In this document: piece by piece, positions 12,508 to 19,896 of the stretch
Layout of the letters: the number at the start of each line of letters is the position of its first letter
Position numbering within the stretch: the first letter of the stretch is position 1
Virus record (IMG/VR): IMGVR_UViG_3300032069_000425
Coordinates: 1-24,712 of that record
Direction: 5' to 3' (one strand)
DNA: 24,712 nt
Origin: a virus
Program-made: the position numbers and the translations under genes
Notes under the pieces: model-generated
Databases searched by the model: none
What the model saw: the letters and a program-made list of their open reading frames with translations, nothing else
What the model was told of the DNA's origin: nothing

Positions 12508-15029
12508 CCTTCGAGCAGATACTTGAGCGACTGCCGGATCGCAAGTCTACGTCGAACGGCTGGCAAGCGAAATGTCCGGCGCACGATGATCGCAAGGCGT
12601 CGCTGTGCATTCACCAGGAGCCGGACGGCAAGGTTCTCATGATGTGCCAGGCCGGATGTGAAACCAAGGACATTCTCGCGGCTCTCGGTCTGACTTGGAA
12701 CGATCTGTTCCCGGAGAAGAGCCAGTCAGCGCCATCACAGCCGGGGCAAAGAAAGAAGAGGAACCGAAGCTTCGCCGGGGACCGCCGAGTCGTGGCGACC
12801 TATGACTACGTTAACGAAGACGGCGAACTGCTATACCAGGTCCAGCGGACCGACACCAAGGAGTTCATCCAGCGCAGGCGCGTCATACGAGACAACGTCG
12901 CCAAGTGGGAGTACAACATCAAGGGCGTAACCCGCGTGCTCTACCGCTTGCCACAGATCAGGTCGGCAATCACGGAAGGCAGGCCCATCTACCTGGTCGA
13001 GGGAGAGAAAGACGTCCATACCCTTGAGTCCTGGGGGCTGACGGCGACCACCAACTCGGGTGGCGCGATGTCCAAGTGGCTGGACAGCTTCTCGCGCACT
13101 CTTGCTGGAGCAGATGTAATCATTCTGCCGGACAACGACATTCCCGGCAAGAAACACGCCGAGGACATGGGCCGCAGCCTGCAGGCAACCGCTGGGCGCG
13201 TGCGTGTTATCTGTCTCCCAGACATCAAGGAGCATGGCGACGTTACGGATTGGGCCGCCGCTGGGGGGACGCTTGAGAAGCTGATCGCATTGCAGGAGGC
13301 CGTGCCGGATTTCCGACCAGGGAGCGTCCACCAGGAATATGTCACGCCGGATGACATCATCCGCATAGACATCAAGAATCAGCCGCTTCGCCTCACAGGT
13401 CAGGCGGCAATCAATGCGCTCAGGGCCAAGAACAAACCCCCATATCTGTTCCTGCAATACGGCAGCGTGGTTCGGTTCCGAGAGACCGAGACAGGGATTC
13501 CCCTCATCGAGCAAGTGGGCGACGCGATCATGACCGCCCGCCTTGCCGATATCTGCGACTTCACGAGCGACACCAACGACGGCATTCGCTACCATAACCC
13601 GCCACGGGAGGTAGTTCGCTATGTCCTTTCGTCGGACAGTCTACCGTTCCCGAAGCTCGTGGGCGTGACGGAGTCACCGCTGCTGCGGCCGGACGGCACT
13701 ATTCTCCAGAAGCCGGGATACGACCCAGAAACCGGATATCTATATAAGCCGTCCGAGGGGTTCGAGATGCCGGAAGTGCCGCTCAATCCGACCAAGGAAA
13801 AGATCGAGGACGCGGTGGACCTGGTCAAAGAAGTGTTCTGTGACTTTCCGTTCGTGGATGAAGCGAGCAGGGCCAATACAATCGCGCTGATGCTGACGCC
13901 GCTTCTGAAGACCATCATCCCCAAGATACCGCTTGCCATGATCGACGCCACCAAATGGGGCACTGGCAAGAGTCTGCTGGCGGAAGTGTGCGCCACAATC
14001 TCCGCCGGCGCGTATAGCCTCACCACGGCTCCACTCGACGCCGAGGAATGGCGCAAGAAGATCACGTCGCTTCTCGCGGACGGCAAACCATATATCATCC
14101 TCGACAACCTCAAACAGGTGCTCAATTCAGAGAGCTTGGCGGCGCTTCTCACATCCACGACCTGGACTGACCGCGTGCTCGGCAACAGCCAGACCACGAG
14201 CATCACCAACAACGCCGTATGGGTCGTCACCGGCAACAACGTCCAGACCAATGGCGAGATTGCCCGCCGCAGCTACCTGGTCCAGATAGACGCGCAGACG
14301 AGCGCGCCTCACGAACGGGACGTGAGCAAGTTCCGACATCCTGACCTGATGCAATGGGTGACGTGCAATCGGGGGCCGATACTGGCTGCGCTGTTCACCA
14401 TCATCCGGGCTTGGATATCGGCCAGCAGGCCGCTGTTCGATACGCCCAAGATGGGAAGCTTCGAGACCTGGGTGAAGACCATCGGAAGCATTCTGGCGTT
14501 TGTCGAGGTCGCGGAGTTCCTGGGAAACAGAGCCATCTTGATGAGCGACGCCGACACAGAGTCGGTGCAGTGGGAGGCGTTTCTGGCACGATGGGTGGAG
14601 CTTTACGAGCACTATCCGAAGACAGTCTCTCAGATCAAGGATGCCCTGACATCCTCGGATGGTTTCGAGGGCGTGCTGCCGGAGACGATCTCCTATGCCG
14701 TCAAGGGAGACACAGTCAACACTCACAAGGTCGGGAAAGCCTTCAAGGCCAAGGAGGGCACTCGGTTCGGCAGGTGTTGCTATCGTCTGCAGCGTGCCGG
14801 GGACTACAAGCGCGCGACTCTATGGGTCGTCACAAGCGATGGTTCCACGGACAAGGGCGGTGAGTTTGGTGAGTCTGGTGAGTTTCTCCCATACCCCCCT
14901 ACGCGGGAAATTGAAGTAGGTAATGATAGTACACACGCATGTAATGAAGTAGAGCAAACTCACCAAACTCGTAATACTCACCAATCACCGGATGTCTCGT
15001 CGTCTGCATCGGGTTACGAGGAGTTCTGA
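12504..15029 (+). CDS. primase-helicase fusion (zinc finger, TOPRIM, P-loop)
   Basis: An 841-aa replication protein starting at TTG 12504, with AGGAGG six bases upstream and overlap with the RecD2 stop (TTGA). The zinc-binding primase N-terminus has C24, H27, C48 and C52. The TOPRIM domain shows YLVEGEKDVHTL (E166) and IILPDNDIPGKKHA (D210, D212), the metal-binding residues for primer synthesis. The second half carries a P-loop ATPase with WGTGKS (486-490) and YIILDNL (D534), and an ITNNAVWVVTGNN sensor-like segment, as in phage and mobile-element helicases. It should make primers and unwind at the element's origin. The last ~60 codons contain three GGTGAGTTT-type repeats and their inverted copies, encoding GEFGESGEF. 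This tail is low in conserved features and may be shaped by DNA function. Confidence 0.88.
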   Translation: MTFEQILERLPDRKSTSNGWQAKCPAHDDRKASLCIHQEPDGKVLMMCQAGCETKDILAALGLTWNDLFPEKSQSAPSQPGQRKKRNRSFAGDRRVVATYDYVNEDGELLYQVQRTDTKEFIQRRRVIRDNVAKWEYNIKGVTRVLYRLPQIRSAITEGRPIYLVEGEKDVHTLESWGLTATTNSGGAMSKWLDSFSRTLAGADVIILPDNDIPGKKHAEDMGRSLQATAGRVRVICLPDIKEHGDVTDWAAAGGTLEKLIALQEAVPDFRPGSVHQEYVTPDDIIRIDIKNQPLRLTGQAAINALRAKNKPPYLFLQYGSVVRFRETETGIPLIEQVGDAIMTARLADICDFTSDTNDGIRYHNPPREVVRYVLSSDSLPFPKLVGVTESPLLRPDGTILQKPGYDPETGYLYKPSEGFEMPEVPLNPTKEKIEDAVDLVKEVFCDFPFVDEASRANTIALMLTPLLKTIIPKIPLAMIDATKWGTGKSLLAEVCATISAGAYSLTTAPLDAEEWRKKITSLLADGKPYIILDNLKQVLNSESLAALLTSTTWTDRVLGNSQTTSITNNAVWVVTGNNVQTNGEIARRSYLVQIDAQTSAPHERDVSKFRHPDLMQWVTCNRGPILAALFTIIRAWISASRPLFDTPKMGSFETWVKTIGSILAFVEVAEFLGNRAILMSDADTESVQWEAFLARWVELYEHYPKTVSQIKDALTSSDGFEGVLPETISYAVKGDTVNTHKVGKAFKAKEGTRFGRCCYRLQRAGDYKRATLWVVTSDGSTDKGGEFGESGEFLPYPPTREIEVGNDSTHACNEVEQTHQTRNTHQSPDVSSSASGYEEF
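14859..14982. repeat. iteron-like inverted 9-bp repeat array in the primase gene
   Basis: Three tandem 9-mers, GGTGAGTTT, GGTGAGTCT, GGTGAGTTT (14859-14885), face three inverted units AAACTCACC, AAACTCGTA, ATACTCACC (14956-14982). The two 27-bp arms are complementary at 22 of 27 positions. The 70 bases between are richer in A+T than the surroundings. Arrays inside a replication gene are common at phage and plasmid origins, so an origin is the leading idea (inference). An RNA hairpin or attenuator is the alternative. Confidence 0.6.
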
Positions 15030-15949
15030 TGGCACACCTCGAGTCACTTACAAGACGCGCCCTCAGGGCAAGCATACAGCCGGACGGCAAGATCAGGCTG
15101 GAACCGGACTGGCTCATCACGGATAGCATCCGACAGATAGTCCGCGAGCACCGTGAGGAGCTTATCCGGGAGATCACGGAGAACGCGGCACCCGGTGATC
15201 CGTCCGTGGAGGTCGTGCCGGATTACCACCTTCTGTGGGTCGCGACCGACCTGGACTCGTTCGAGGAATACGATCCCAGGTTCGGTTACGAGCTGAGCTG
15301 CGATCCCGTTTACCGGATGCTGGATGCGTCATACTACTCCTGGCTCAGGCATCGGATGGAGAATGTCCGGAGGTCATACGACGCCAGCCGTCTGGACGAT
15401 GCGGCTTTCAACACCTTGCGCGAGCGGTTCAACATCATTCATACCTGGGCCATCCGGCACATCGGTGAGGATGCTCTTCGCCGGGCAATCAGGACGACGA
15501 ACGTGAAGTCCTACGTTCCGCCGTCAGAGCAGACTCTTGCCGCCTATCGGAAGACCTGGGATGATGCCTGGGACGCACATCAGCGACGTCAGGCGGCACA
15601 TAGCCGGTCAGACCAATCCGAGCAGGCCAGCAGACTTCAGCATTTGCTGGATACCCAGGGATACGCCGGTATTCGGTCATCCATCATCGATGACGTCGTG
15701 GTATTCGTGCGCGATGAAACGGTCGTTGTGCCTGCCAAGTGGTCCGGCAAGGTCTGGTTCACTATGGACGAGTTGTCCCTGATGATTGGCTCATCGCCCG
15801 AAGCCGTGAAGCAAATCCATGAGGTCAAGCGGATGTTCGGCGGCAGGGTCGTACCCACGGACGAGTCTGACGGCAAGCTGTTTGTAGAGCAGAAACGGAG
15901 CGTCACACCTCTAAGTGCCCCGCAGCTTGCGTTGGAGTGCGCGGTCTAG
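15029..15949 (+). CDS. unknown protein with TubC-like N-terminal docking segment
   Basis: A 306-aa protein whose start overlaps the primase stop by one base (TGATG). Residues ~5-48, with ALRASIQPDGKIRLEP and then helices ending REHREELIREI, resemble the TubC N-terminal docking fold (helix, beta hairpin, two helices), also seen at the start of some mobile-element replication proteins. The middle (about 60-165) is rich in Trp, Tyr and Arg and has no motif I know. The C-terminal ~100 residues contain VVVFVRDETVVVPAKW and a TMDELSLMIGSSPEAVKQI segment that could be a helix-turn-helix, then a basic end. The last gene of the replication operon; a helper of the primase is possible but unproven. Confidence 0.6.
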   Translation: MAHLESLTRRALRASIQPDGKIRLEPDWLITDSIRQIVREHREELIREITENAAPGDPSVEVVPDYHLLWVATDLDSFEEYDPRFGYELSCDPVYRMLDASYYSWLRHRMENVRRSYDASRLDDAAFNTLRERFNIIHTWAIRHIGEDALRRAIRTTNVKSYVPPSEQTLAAYRKTWDDAWDAHQRRQAAHSRSDQSEQASRLQHLLDTQGYAGIRSSIIDDVVVFVRDETVVVPAKWSGKVWFTMDELSLMIGSSPEAVKQIHEVKRMFGGRVVPTDESDGKLFVEQKRSVTPLSAPQLALECAV

Positions 15950-16122
15950 GGACTGTTTAGATCAATCTGAAGGCGATTTTGCGCAAAAACCCAGGTGTTG
16001 GCTGCTTTTTTCGGTCAAGTTACCTGTCAAATCTCGGCTTGAGAACCGGAAGCTGAGCGTGGAACAGGCGCGAACCGCCTTCTCCGCCCATCTCGGAAAC
16101 ATAAGGTCAACTGGTGAGAAGA
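15950..16122. other. gap between replication and packaging genes
   Basis: About 170 bases without a supported gene. It holds a perfect 12-bp palindrome TTTTGCGCAAAA (15977-15988) and a T6 run (16006-16011) after a weak CCA/TGG hairpin, so it may contain a terminator or a late-gene control site. No consensus promoter is seen; late transcription could use the phage sigma factor, whose target sequence is unknown. Confidence 0.35.
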
Positions 16123-16656
16123 ATGAATGAGAAGAACACATCAGAGCAAGAGAGGCAGCCGTTCCGCGAAAACGAGCGCCAGGACGTCGAGCATTTCCGG
16201 CGCATCACATCGGATCAGCGCGGTCCTGGTGGCGCTCCCGAGAAGAACACGAATAACCTCCAGCACGGCGCGTATGCGAACAGGTTTCTGAGCGATGAGG
16301 AGCGGCAGCTATTCGATGCGCTGATAGCCAAGCTGCGCGCGGACTTCAAGTTCAACGAAAGCTCCGACTTCATACAGGTCGAGCTTGTGGCTATCTACTT
16401 CCTCAAGCTGGGACGGGCACAGGAAGCTGGCGATTGGGAGGTTGCTCAGAAGATAGACCAGATGCTGCGCTGCCATCTCAAAGACCTCAAGGCTACCAAG
16501 ATTGCCCGCGAGGGAGAGGAACCGCGAGGACCTGAGACGACACCCGCCGAGTGGGCAAGCGCTCTGCTGCGGCGATGGACTGAGTCACAGAAGCCAAAGC
16601 GACGACGCAAGCCGAAAAACGCGGAAACGATTTCGGATAACACGGTGGAGGACTGA
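16123..16656 (+). CDS. putative terminase small subunit
   Basis: A 177-aa protein just upstream of the packaging genes. The N-terminus has GAPEKNTNNLQHGAYA, the glycine/asparagine-rich 'GAPxxNxNxxKHGxY' motif common at the start of phage small terminase subunits and related proteins. A helical core rich in Glu, Leu and Lys follows (~55-125), then a basic tail (QKPKRRRKPK). Small terminases bind the packaging start site and regulate the large subunit. Start choice is uncertain: ATG 16123 or the in-frame GTG at 16114, which has AAGG seven bases upstream. The large subunit is not adjacent, because an oppositely oriented recombinase cassette separates them. Assignment rests on the motif, size and position. 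Confidence 0.65.
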   Translation: MNEKNTSEQERQPFRENERQDVEHFRRITSDQRGPGGAPEKNTNNLQHGAYANRFLSDEERQLFDALIAKLRADFKFNESSDFIQVELVAIYFLKLGRAQEAGDWEVAQKIDQMLRCHLKDLKATKIAREGEEPRGPETTPAEWASALLRRWTESQKPKRRRKPKNAETISDNTVED

Positions 16657-16703
16657 GCGATGGAGCGAGTTTCACGCGTGGATTTCGGAGGCGGTGTGGC
16701 GGT

Positions 16704-16733
16704 GAGTTCCGATAAGACGTATTCTCGGAACTC
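16704..16733. repeat. 9-bp inverted repeat, possible recombination site
   Basis: GAGTTCCGA (16704-16712) and TCGGAACTC (16725-16733) are perfect inverted arms around a 12-base spacer. Tyrosine recombinases act on paired inverted arms with a 6-12 base spacer, and this one lies just past the 3' end of the recombinase cassette. A transcript hairpin is the alternative, but no U-tract follows. Role is inference from position and symmetry. Confidence 0.45.
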
Positions 16734-16782
16734 CTCGCAGGCTTGTAGCGCCCTGGCAGAACAATGCCTGTGGGAAATGGAG

Positions 16783-16818
16783 GCTGGGGAAAGATCAGTA
16801 AGTGTTCCTCTCCCCAGC
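16783..16818 (-). terminator. hairpin after the tyrosine recombinase gene
   Basis: GCTGGGGA (16783-16790) and TCCCCAGC (16811-16818) form a perfect 8-bp stem with a 20-base loop, starting 12 bases after the recombinase stop on the minus strand. There is no U-tract on either side, so it is a terminator or mRNA-end structure only by position. Confidence 0.4.
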
Positions 16819-16830
16819 AAAGGCGGCACG

Positions 16831-17727
16831 TCAGATTCGTTCGAGTGCATCCTCCAGAGTCTCGTCAGCAAGGTGGGTGTAAATCTCGGTCGTGGAGATG
16901 TCGCGGTGGCCGAGGGCGCGCTTGACGAGCAGCAGGTCGGAGGTTCTGGCGTAGAGGTGAGTCGCGAATGTGTGCCGGAGTCCGTGCGGGGAGACATGCT
17001 TCGCGATCCCGGCCGCGTGGAGCCAGTGTTTGAGACGCTGCGCGACCTGCCTGTCACAGAGCCGTGTGCCCCTTGCCGTGACAAAGAGCGCCCTGCATTC
17101 GCCGGTCACCGCTCTCCGGCGTTCCTGGAGATAGCTCTTCAAGAGCGTCCGAAGCGTAGACTTCAGGAACTTGACTTGCGGAACGTCACCCTTGCCGGTA
17201 ATGCGGATGTGCTTGCCGTCGAGGTCGACGTCGTCAATCTCAAGGCTCACCAGTTCCGCGATGCGAATGCCCGTGCCGAGGAACAGTTCGAAGATGACCC
17301 GATCACGGCGGGCCAGTGGATTCGCGCGGTCATGAAGCTCCTTGAGGAGTCTGCGCTTTTCTGTCTCGGTCAGGAACTCCGGCGGTGTTCTCGACAGGCG
17401 CTTCGTGGCTACGTGCTTCGCCGGATTGGTCTCGGAGAGTCCGCTTTCGGAGGCCCAGGCAAAGAACGAGCGGATGACGGCCTTCAGTCGATGCATTGTC
17501 GCGGCAGACTTGGGCGCGTCGTTCTCAGAAAATGCGACTGCGGGATCGGTGAGTGCTGCATCGATCAGCGCGGGTGTGATGCTGCCGACATCGACCGCAG
17601 GCAGCACCCGGGCAAAGCATCGCAGGTCGCGCAGATAGGCGGAGATGGTATGCTCCGAGCGACCCTGCGCCCGGAGCCTTACCGCGAAATCGTCTATCGA
17701 CCGTTCGAGGTTGTCAGTCGGCTGCAT
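16831..17727 (-). CDS. tyrosine recombinase (XerC/D-like)
   Basis: A 298-aa site-specific recombinase of Xer length. The N-terminal SAM-like core-binding domain (~8-105) is followed by a catalytic domain with every expected residue: R155 in GTGIRIAELVSL, K179 in ITGKGD, H248-x-x-R251 in SPHGLRHTFATH, H274 in ALGHRDIS and nucleophile Y283 in EIYTH. It should therefore be active. Its ATG lies 14 bases inside the upstream 131-aa gene, so the two are co-translated. The cassette is on the strand opposite to the terminase genes and lies between them. The element already has a serine integrase, so this enzyme probably has another job, such as moving its own cassette, resolving multimers or a DNA switch. 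Confidence 0.93.
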   Translation of the reverse strand: MQPTDNLERSIDDFAVRLRAQGRSEHTISAYLRDLRCFARVLPAVDVGSITPALIDAALTDPAVAFSENDAPKSAATMHRLKAVIRSFFAWASESGLSETNPAKHVATKRLSRTPPEFLTETEKRRLLKELHDRANPLARRDRVIFELFLGTGIRIAELVSLEIDDVDLDGKHIRITGKGDVPQVKFLKSTLRTLLKSYLQERRRAVTGECRALFVTARGTRLCDRQVAQRLKHWLHAAGIAKHVSPHGLRHTFATHLYARTSDLLLVKRALGHRDISTTEIYTHLADETLEDALERI

Positions 17728-18109
17728 CAGCCGGATCGGACTCGGTATTATCTACCTCCGACGTGGTCTTCAGGCTGCGGCCCGTTGGAACGTCCTTCGG
17801 CAGAGGGAGCTTGTCGATGTAATCCTGCTCCTTCGCCCAGACCAGGAATGTGCGGAAGACGCGGACGGTCTTCTTGACTGTGATCTCCGAGCGGTCCTTG
17901 TCGCCGCGCATCTTGATAAGCGCATCCGACTTAAGGAAGCCCGATACGTGCGGAATCAGGATCGCGGACAGTTTCTTGCCGGGGCCGAAGAACGCCTCGA
18001 CCTGATCGAGGTCTTTGGCATACGTATAGAGCGTCCGCTCGCTCTTGCCCTGGCCCTTGAGATACTCAAGGTGCTCTTGGACAGCTTCGTGAAGTGTCTT
18101 TTCCGTCAT
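17714..18109 (-). CDS. stand-alone core-binding-domain partner of the tyrosine recombinase
   Basis: A 131-aa protein with only the N-terminal half of a tyrosine recombinase. Residues ~1-98 form a SAM-like core-binding domain: LHEAVQEHLEYLKGQGKSER, TLYTYAKDLDQVEAFFGPGK, and EITVKKTVRVFRTFLVWAKE. It then ends in a Ser/Thr/Asp-rich acidic tail. The catalytic domain is absent, not lost by frameshift: the next gene is a complete recombinase with its own core-binding domain. ATG 18109 has a perfect AGGAGGT, so it is a real, well-translated gene. It might bind the same DNA arms as a regulator, directionality factor or heteromeric partner. The N-terminus of the following recombinase is clearly similar in pattern (QGRSEHTISAYLRDL compared with QGKSERTLYTYAKDL), so a partial duplication is likely. 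Confidence 0.85.
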   Translation of the reverse strand: MTEKTLHEAVQEHLEYLKGQGKSERTLYTYAKDLDQVEAFFGPGKKLSAILIPHVSGFLKSDALIKMRGDKDRSEITVKKTVRVFRTFLVWAKEQDYIDKLPLPKDVPTGRSLKTTSEVDNTESDPADAAD

Positions 18110-18218
18110 TTCACTACCTCCTCGTGAGTTTGGTGCTGTTCACATTCACGCTTGGACTGTGCCTGAAAGTCAAGGGGAATGTGCTCAGCAAACATCCGGG
18201 GATTCATTGGAGGAAGCA

Positions 18219-19745
18219 GTGGCCAGATTCAGCGCCAAAGACAAACGCATGATTCGCATACTATCGAACCCCGTGTTCTGGGGGCAGCACTACCTGAGGA
18301 ACCGCGACGGATCGCCGCGCAAGTACTGGCCGCATCAGGTCGAGGATCTGGAGTGCCGGGAGAGCAACGTTATCCATCTCGACGGACGAGACACCGGAAA
18401 GAGCGTAGTGCTCTCGACGGATGCCCTGCATTTCGCCTTCACCAACTATGGAGTTCAAGGGCTCATAGCCGCTCCGCACCAGGGACACCTGGACACGATC
18501 ATCGAGGAGATAGAGTTCCAACTTGAGGTCAACGCCGAACTCATGGCCAGCATCGGGATCACGAAGTACGGCAAGCCCAAGATAATCAGGAAGCCGTATT
18601 TCCGGCTGGAGTTCACTAACGGCTCCATACTCTACTTCCGACCAGCAGGTGCTTATGGTGACGCGTTTCGTTCGCTGCACGTGGAGCGCGTCTGGGTCGA
18701 TGAGGGTGCGTGGCTGACGGAGAAGGCGTGGAACGCGCTTCGCCAATGCCTCAAGGCGGGAGGGACGCTTCGCATATACTCAACTCCCAACGGACTCAGG
18801 AACACGACTTATTACCGGCTGACGAGTTCGGATCAGTTCAAGGTATTCCGCTGGCCCTCGTGGCTTAACCCGGATTGGAACAGTGATCGCAAGCGCGAGC
18901 TGCTTGAGTTCTACGGCGGCAAAGACACGGCCGGCTGGCAACACGAGGTCGCCGGTGAACACGGTAAGCCGTCATACGGAGCATTCAACATCGAGTCCCT
19001 GAACCTCTGCAGGCAAGAGGTGGCCGAATACCGCAAGATCACTATCCAGGGCGACGACGTGAGTTCATGCGAGTCCGAGGACGACTCGCTCGACCGCCTG
19101 GAGATACTGCTGAACCTCATGCCCCAAACCGGGGCGTTCTGGATAGGCGGGGACCTGGGCTACACCAACGATCCCACGGAGATCGTCGTGTTCCGCGAGG
19201 ACGAGTTCGGGGACAGGCGGGTGATGACGCTGGTGTTGCGAGTTCACATGGAGCATGTCTCGTACCCGCACATCGCCCAGGTGATATCGCTGCTGGAACG
19301 CTACTATACCCCGGTCGGCATCGGAATAGATAACGGTGGAAACGGCCTGGCCGTCGTCCAGGAACTCCTGACACTCGACAAATACAAGCAGCTACAGCTT
19401 CAAGGCAGGCTTCGTGGATATGACTTCGGCGGGATGACCACGCTTGATGTTCGCGACGGTCGCGAGATACGCAAGCGTACCAAGGAGACGATGACCACAC
19501 TCATCAACGGCGCGCTGCTAAGACGTCAGCTTATCTTGCCTGCCGATGACTCGGAAGTGGAGGATCAGTTTACGACGCAGACCTACACGCTCTCCGGCGG
19601 CAACATCATCTATTCGAAGGGCAACGACCACATAGTCGATGCTGTCCGCTGCGCGATGCTTGCCCACGAACAAGGCGCGCTTGAGTCGGTGAGAGAGGAG
19701 ACTGTCTGCGTGATGCCGCTGCTTACGGACCCCATTTTCATCTGA
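18219..19745 (+). CDS. terminase large subunit (packaging ATPase/nuclease)
   Basis: A 508-aa packaging motor protein. The ATPase domain has Walker A GRDTGKS (residues 56-62) and Walker B RVWVDEG (D161-E162), then TLRIYSTPNG as the coupling motif. The RNase H-like nuclease domain has GGDLGYTNDPTE (D312), GIGIDNGGNG (D371) and DHIVDAVRCAM (D474), the three acidic metal ligands. It pumps DNA into the prohead and cuts it at the ends. I chose GTG 18219 because GGAGGA lies five bases upstream; an in-frame GTG at 18159 would add 20 residues but has no ribosome site. It is complete and has all key residues. The opposite-strand recombinase cassette ends 109 bases upstream. Confidence 0.93.
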   Translation: MARFSAKDKRMIRILSNPVFWGQHYLRNRDGSPRKYWPHQVEDLECRESNVIHLDGRDTGKSVVLSTDALHFAFTNYGVQGLIAAPHQGHLDTIIEEIEFQLEVNAELMASIGITKYGKPKIIRKPYFRLEFTNGSILYFRPAGAYGDAFRSLHVERVWVDEGAWLTEKAWNALRQCLKAGGTLRIYSTPNGLRNTTYYRLTSSDQFKVFRWPSWLNPDWNSDRKRELLEFYGGKDTAGWQHEVAGEHGKPSYGAFNIESLNLCRQEVAEYRKITIQGDDVSSCESEDDSLDRLEILLNLMPQTGAFWIGGDLGYTNDPTEIVVFREDEFGDRRVMTLVLRVHMEHVSYPHIAQVISLLERYYTPVGIGIDNGGNGLAVVQELLTLDKYKQLQLQGRLRGYDFGGMTTLDVRDGREIRKRTKETMTTLINGALLRRQLILPADDSEVEDQFTTQTYTLSGGNIIYSKGNDHIVDAVRCAMLAHEQGALESVREETVCVMPLLTDPIFI

Positions 19746-19896
19746 AAGAGAATTGCCTATAGAGCCAGACCGTGATTGCCGTTATCTTGCCGATAATTGC
19801 CCGGTCGGCTCATCTATCGCACTCTGGCGCACTCGCGCTACGTTGCGCGACCTGGCGCGAAGAAACGCTAACCGCGTGCCATCACGGAGGGAGACT
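19746..19896. other. 150-base gap between terminase and portal
   Basis: The portal reading frame is open upstream to 19753, but ribosome site and codon content favour a start at 19897, leaving this gap. It has several GCGC-rich short repeats (CTCGCGCTACGTTGCGCGACCTGGCGCG, as three GCGC/GCGCG blocks around 19830-19860) and no clear promoter or terminator. Confidence 0.3.

Noticed and set aside
12831-13595. 254-codon minus-strand frame within the primase-helicase gene
   Set aside because: Antisense to the TOPRIM region; composition is that of a shadow frame.
14859-14982. Repeat array considered as CRISPR or tandem-duplication error
   Set aside because: Units are 9 bp and inverted between arms with no spacers; the reading frame is maintained throughout.
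16660-17877. 405-codon plus-strand frame over the recombinase cassette
   Set aside because: It is antisense to a tyrosine recombinase with all catalytic residues. Its own translation has no recognisable domain. The first codons after terS were considered as a remnant, but joining them across the cassette gives a stop before terL.
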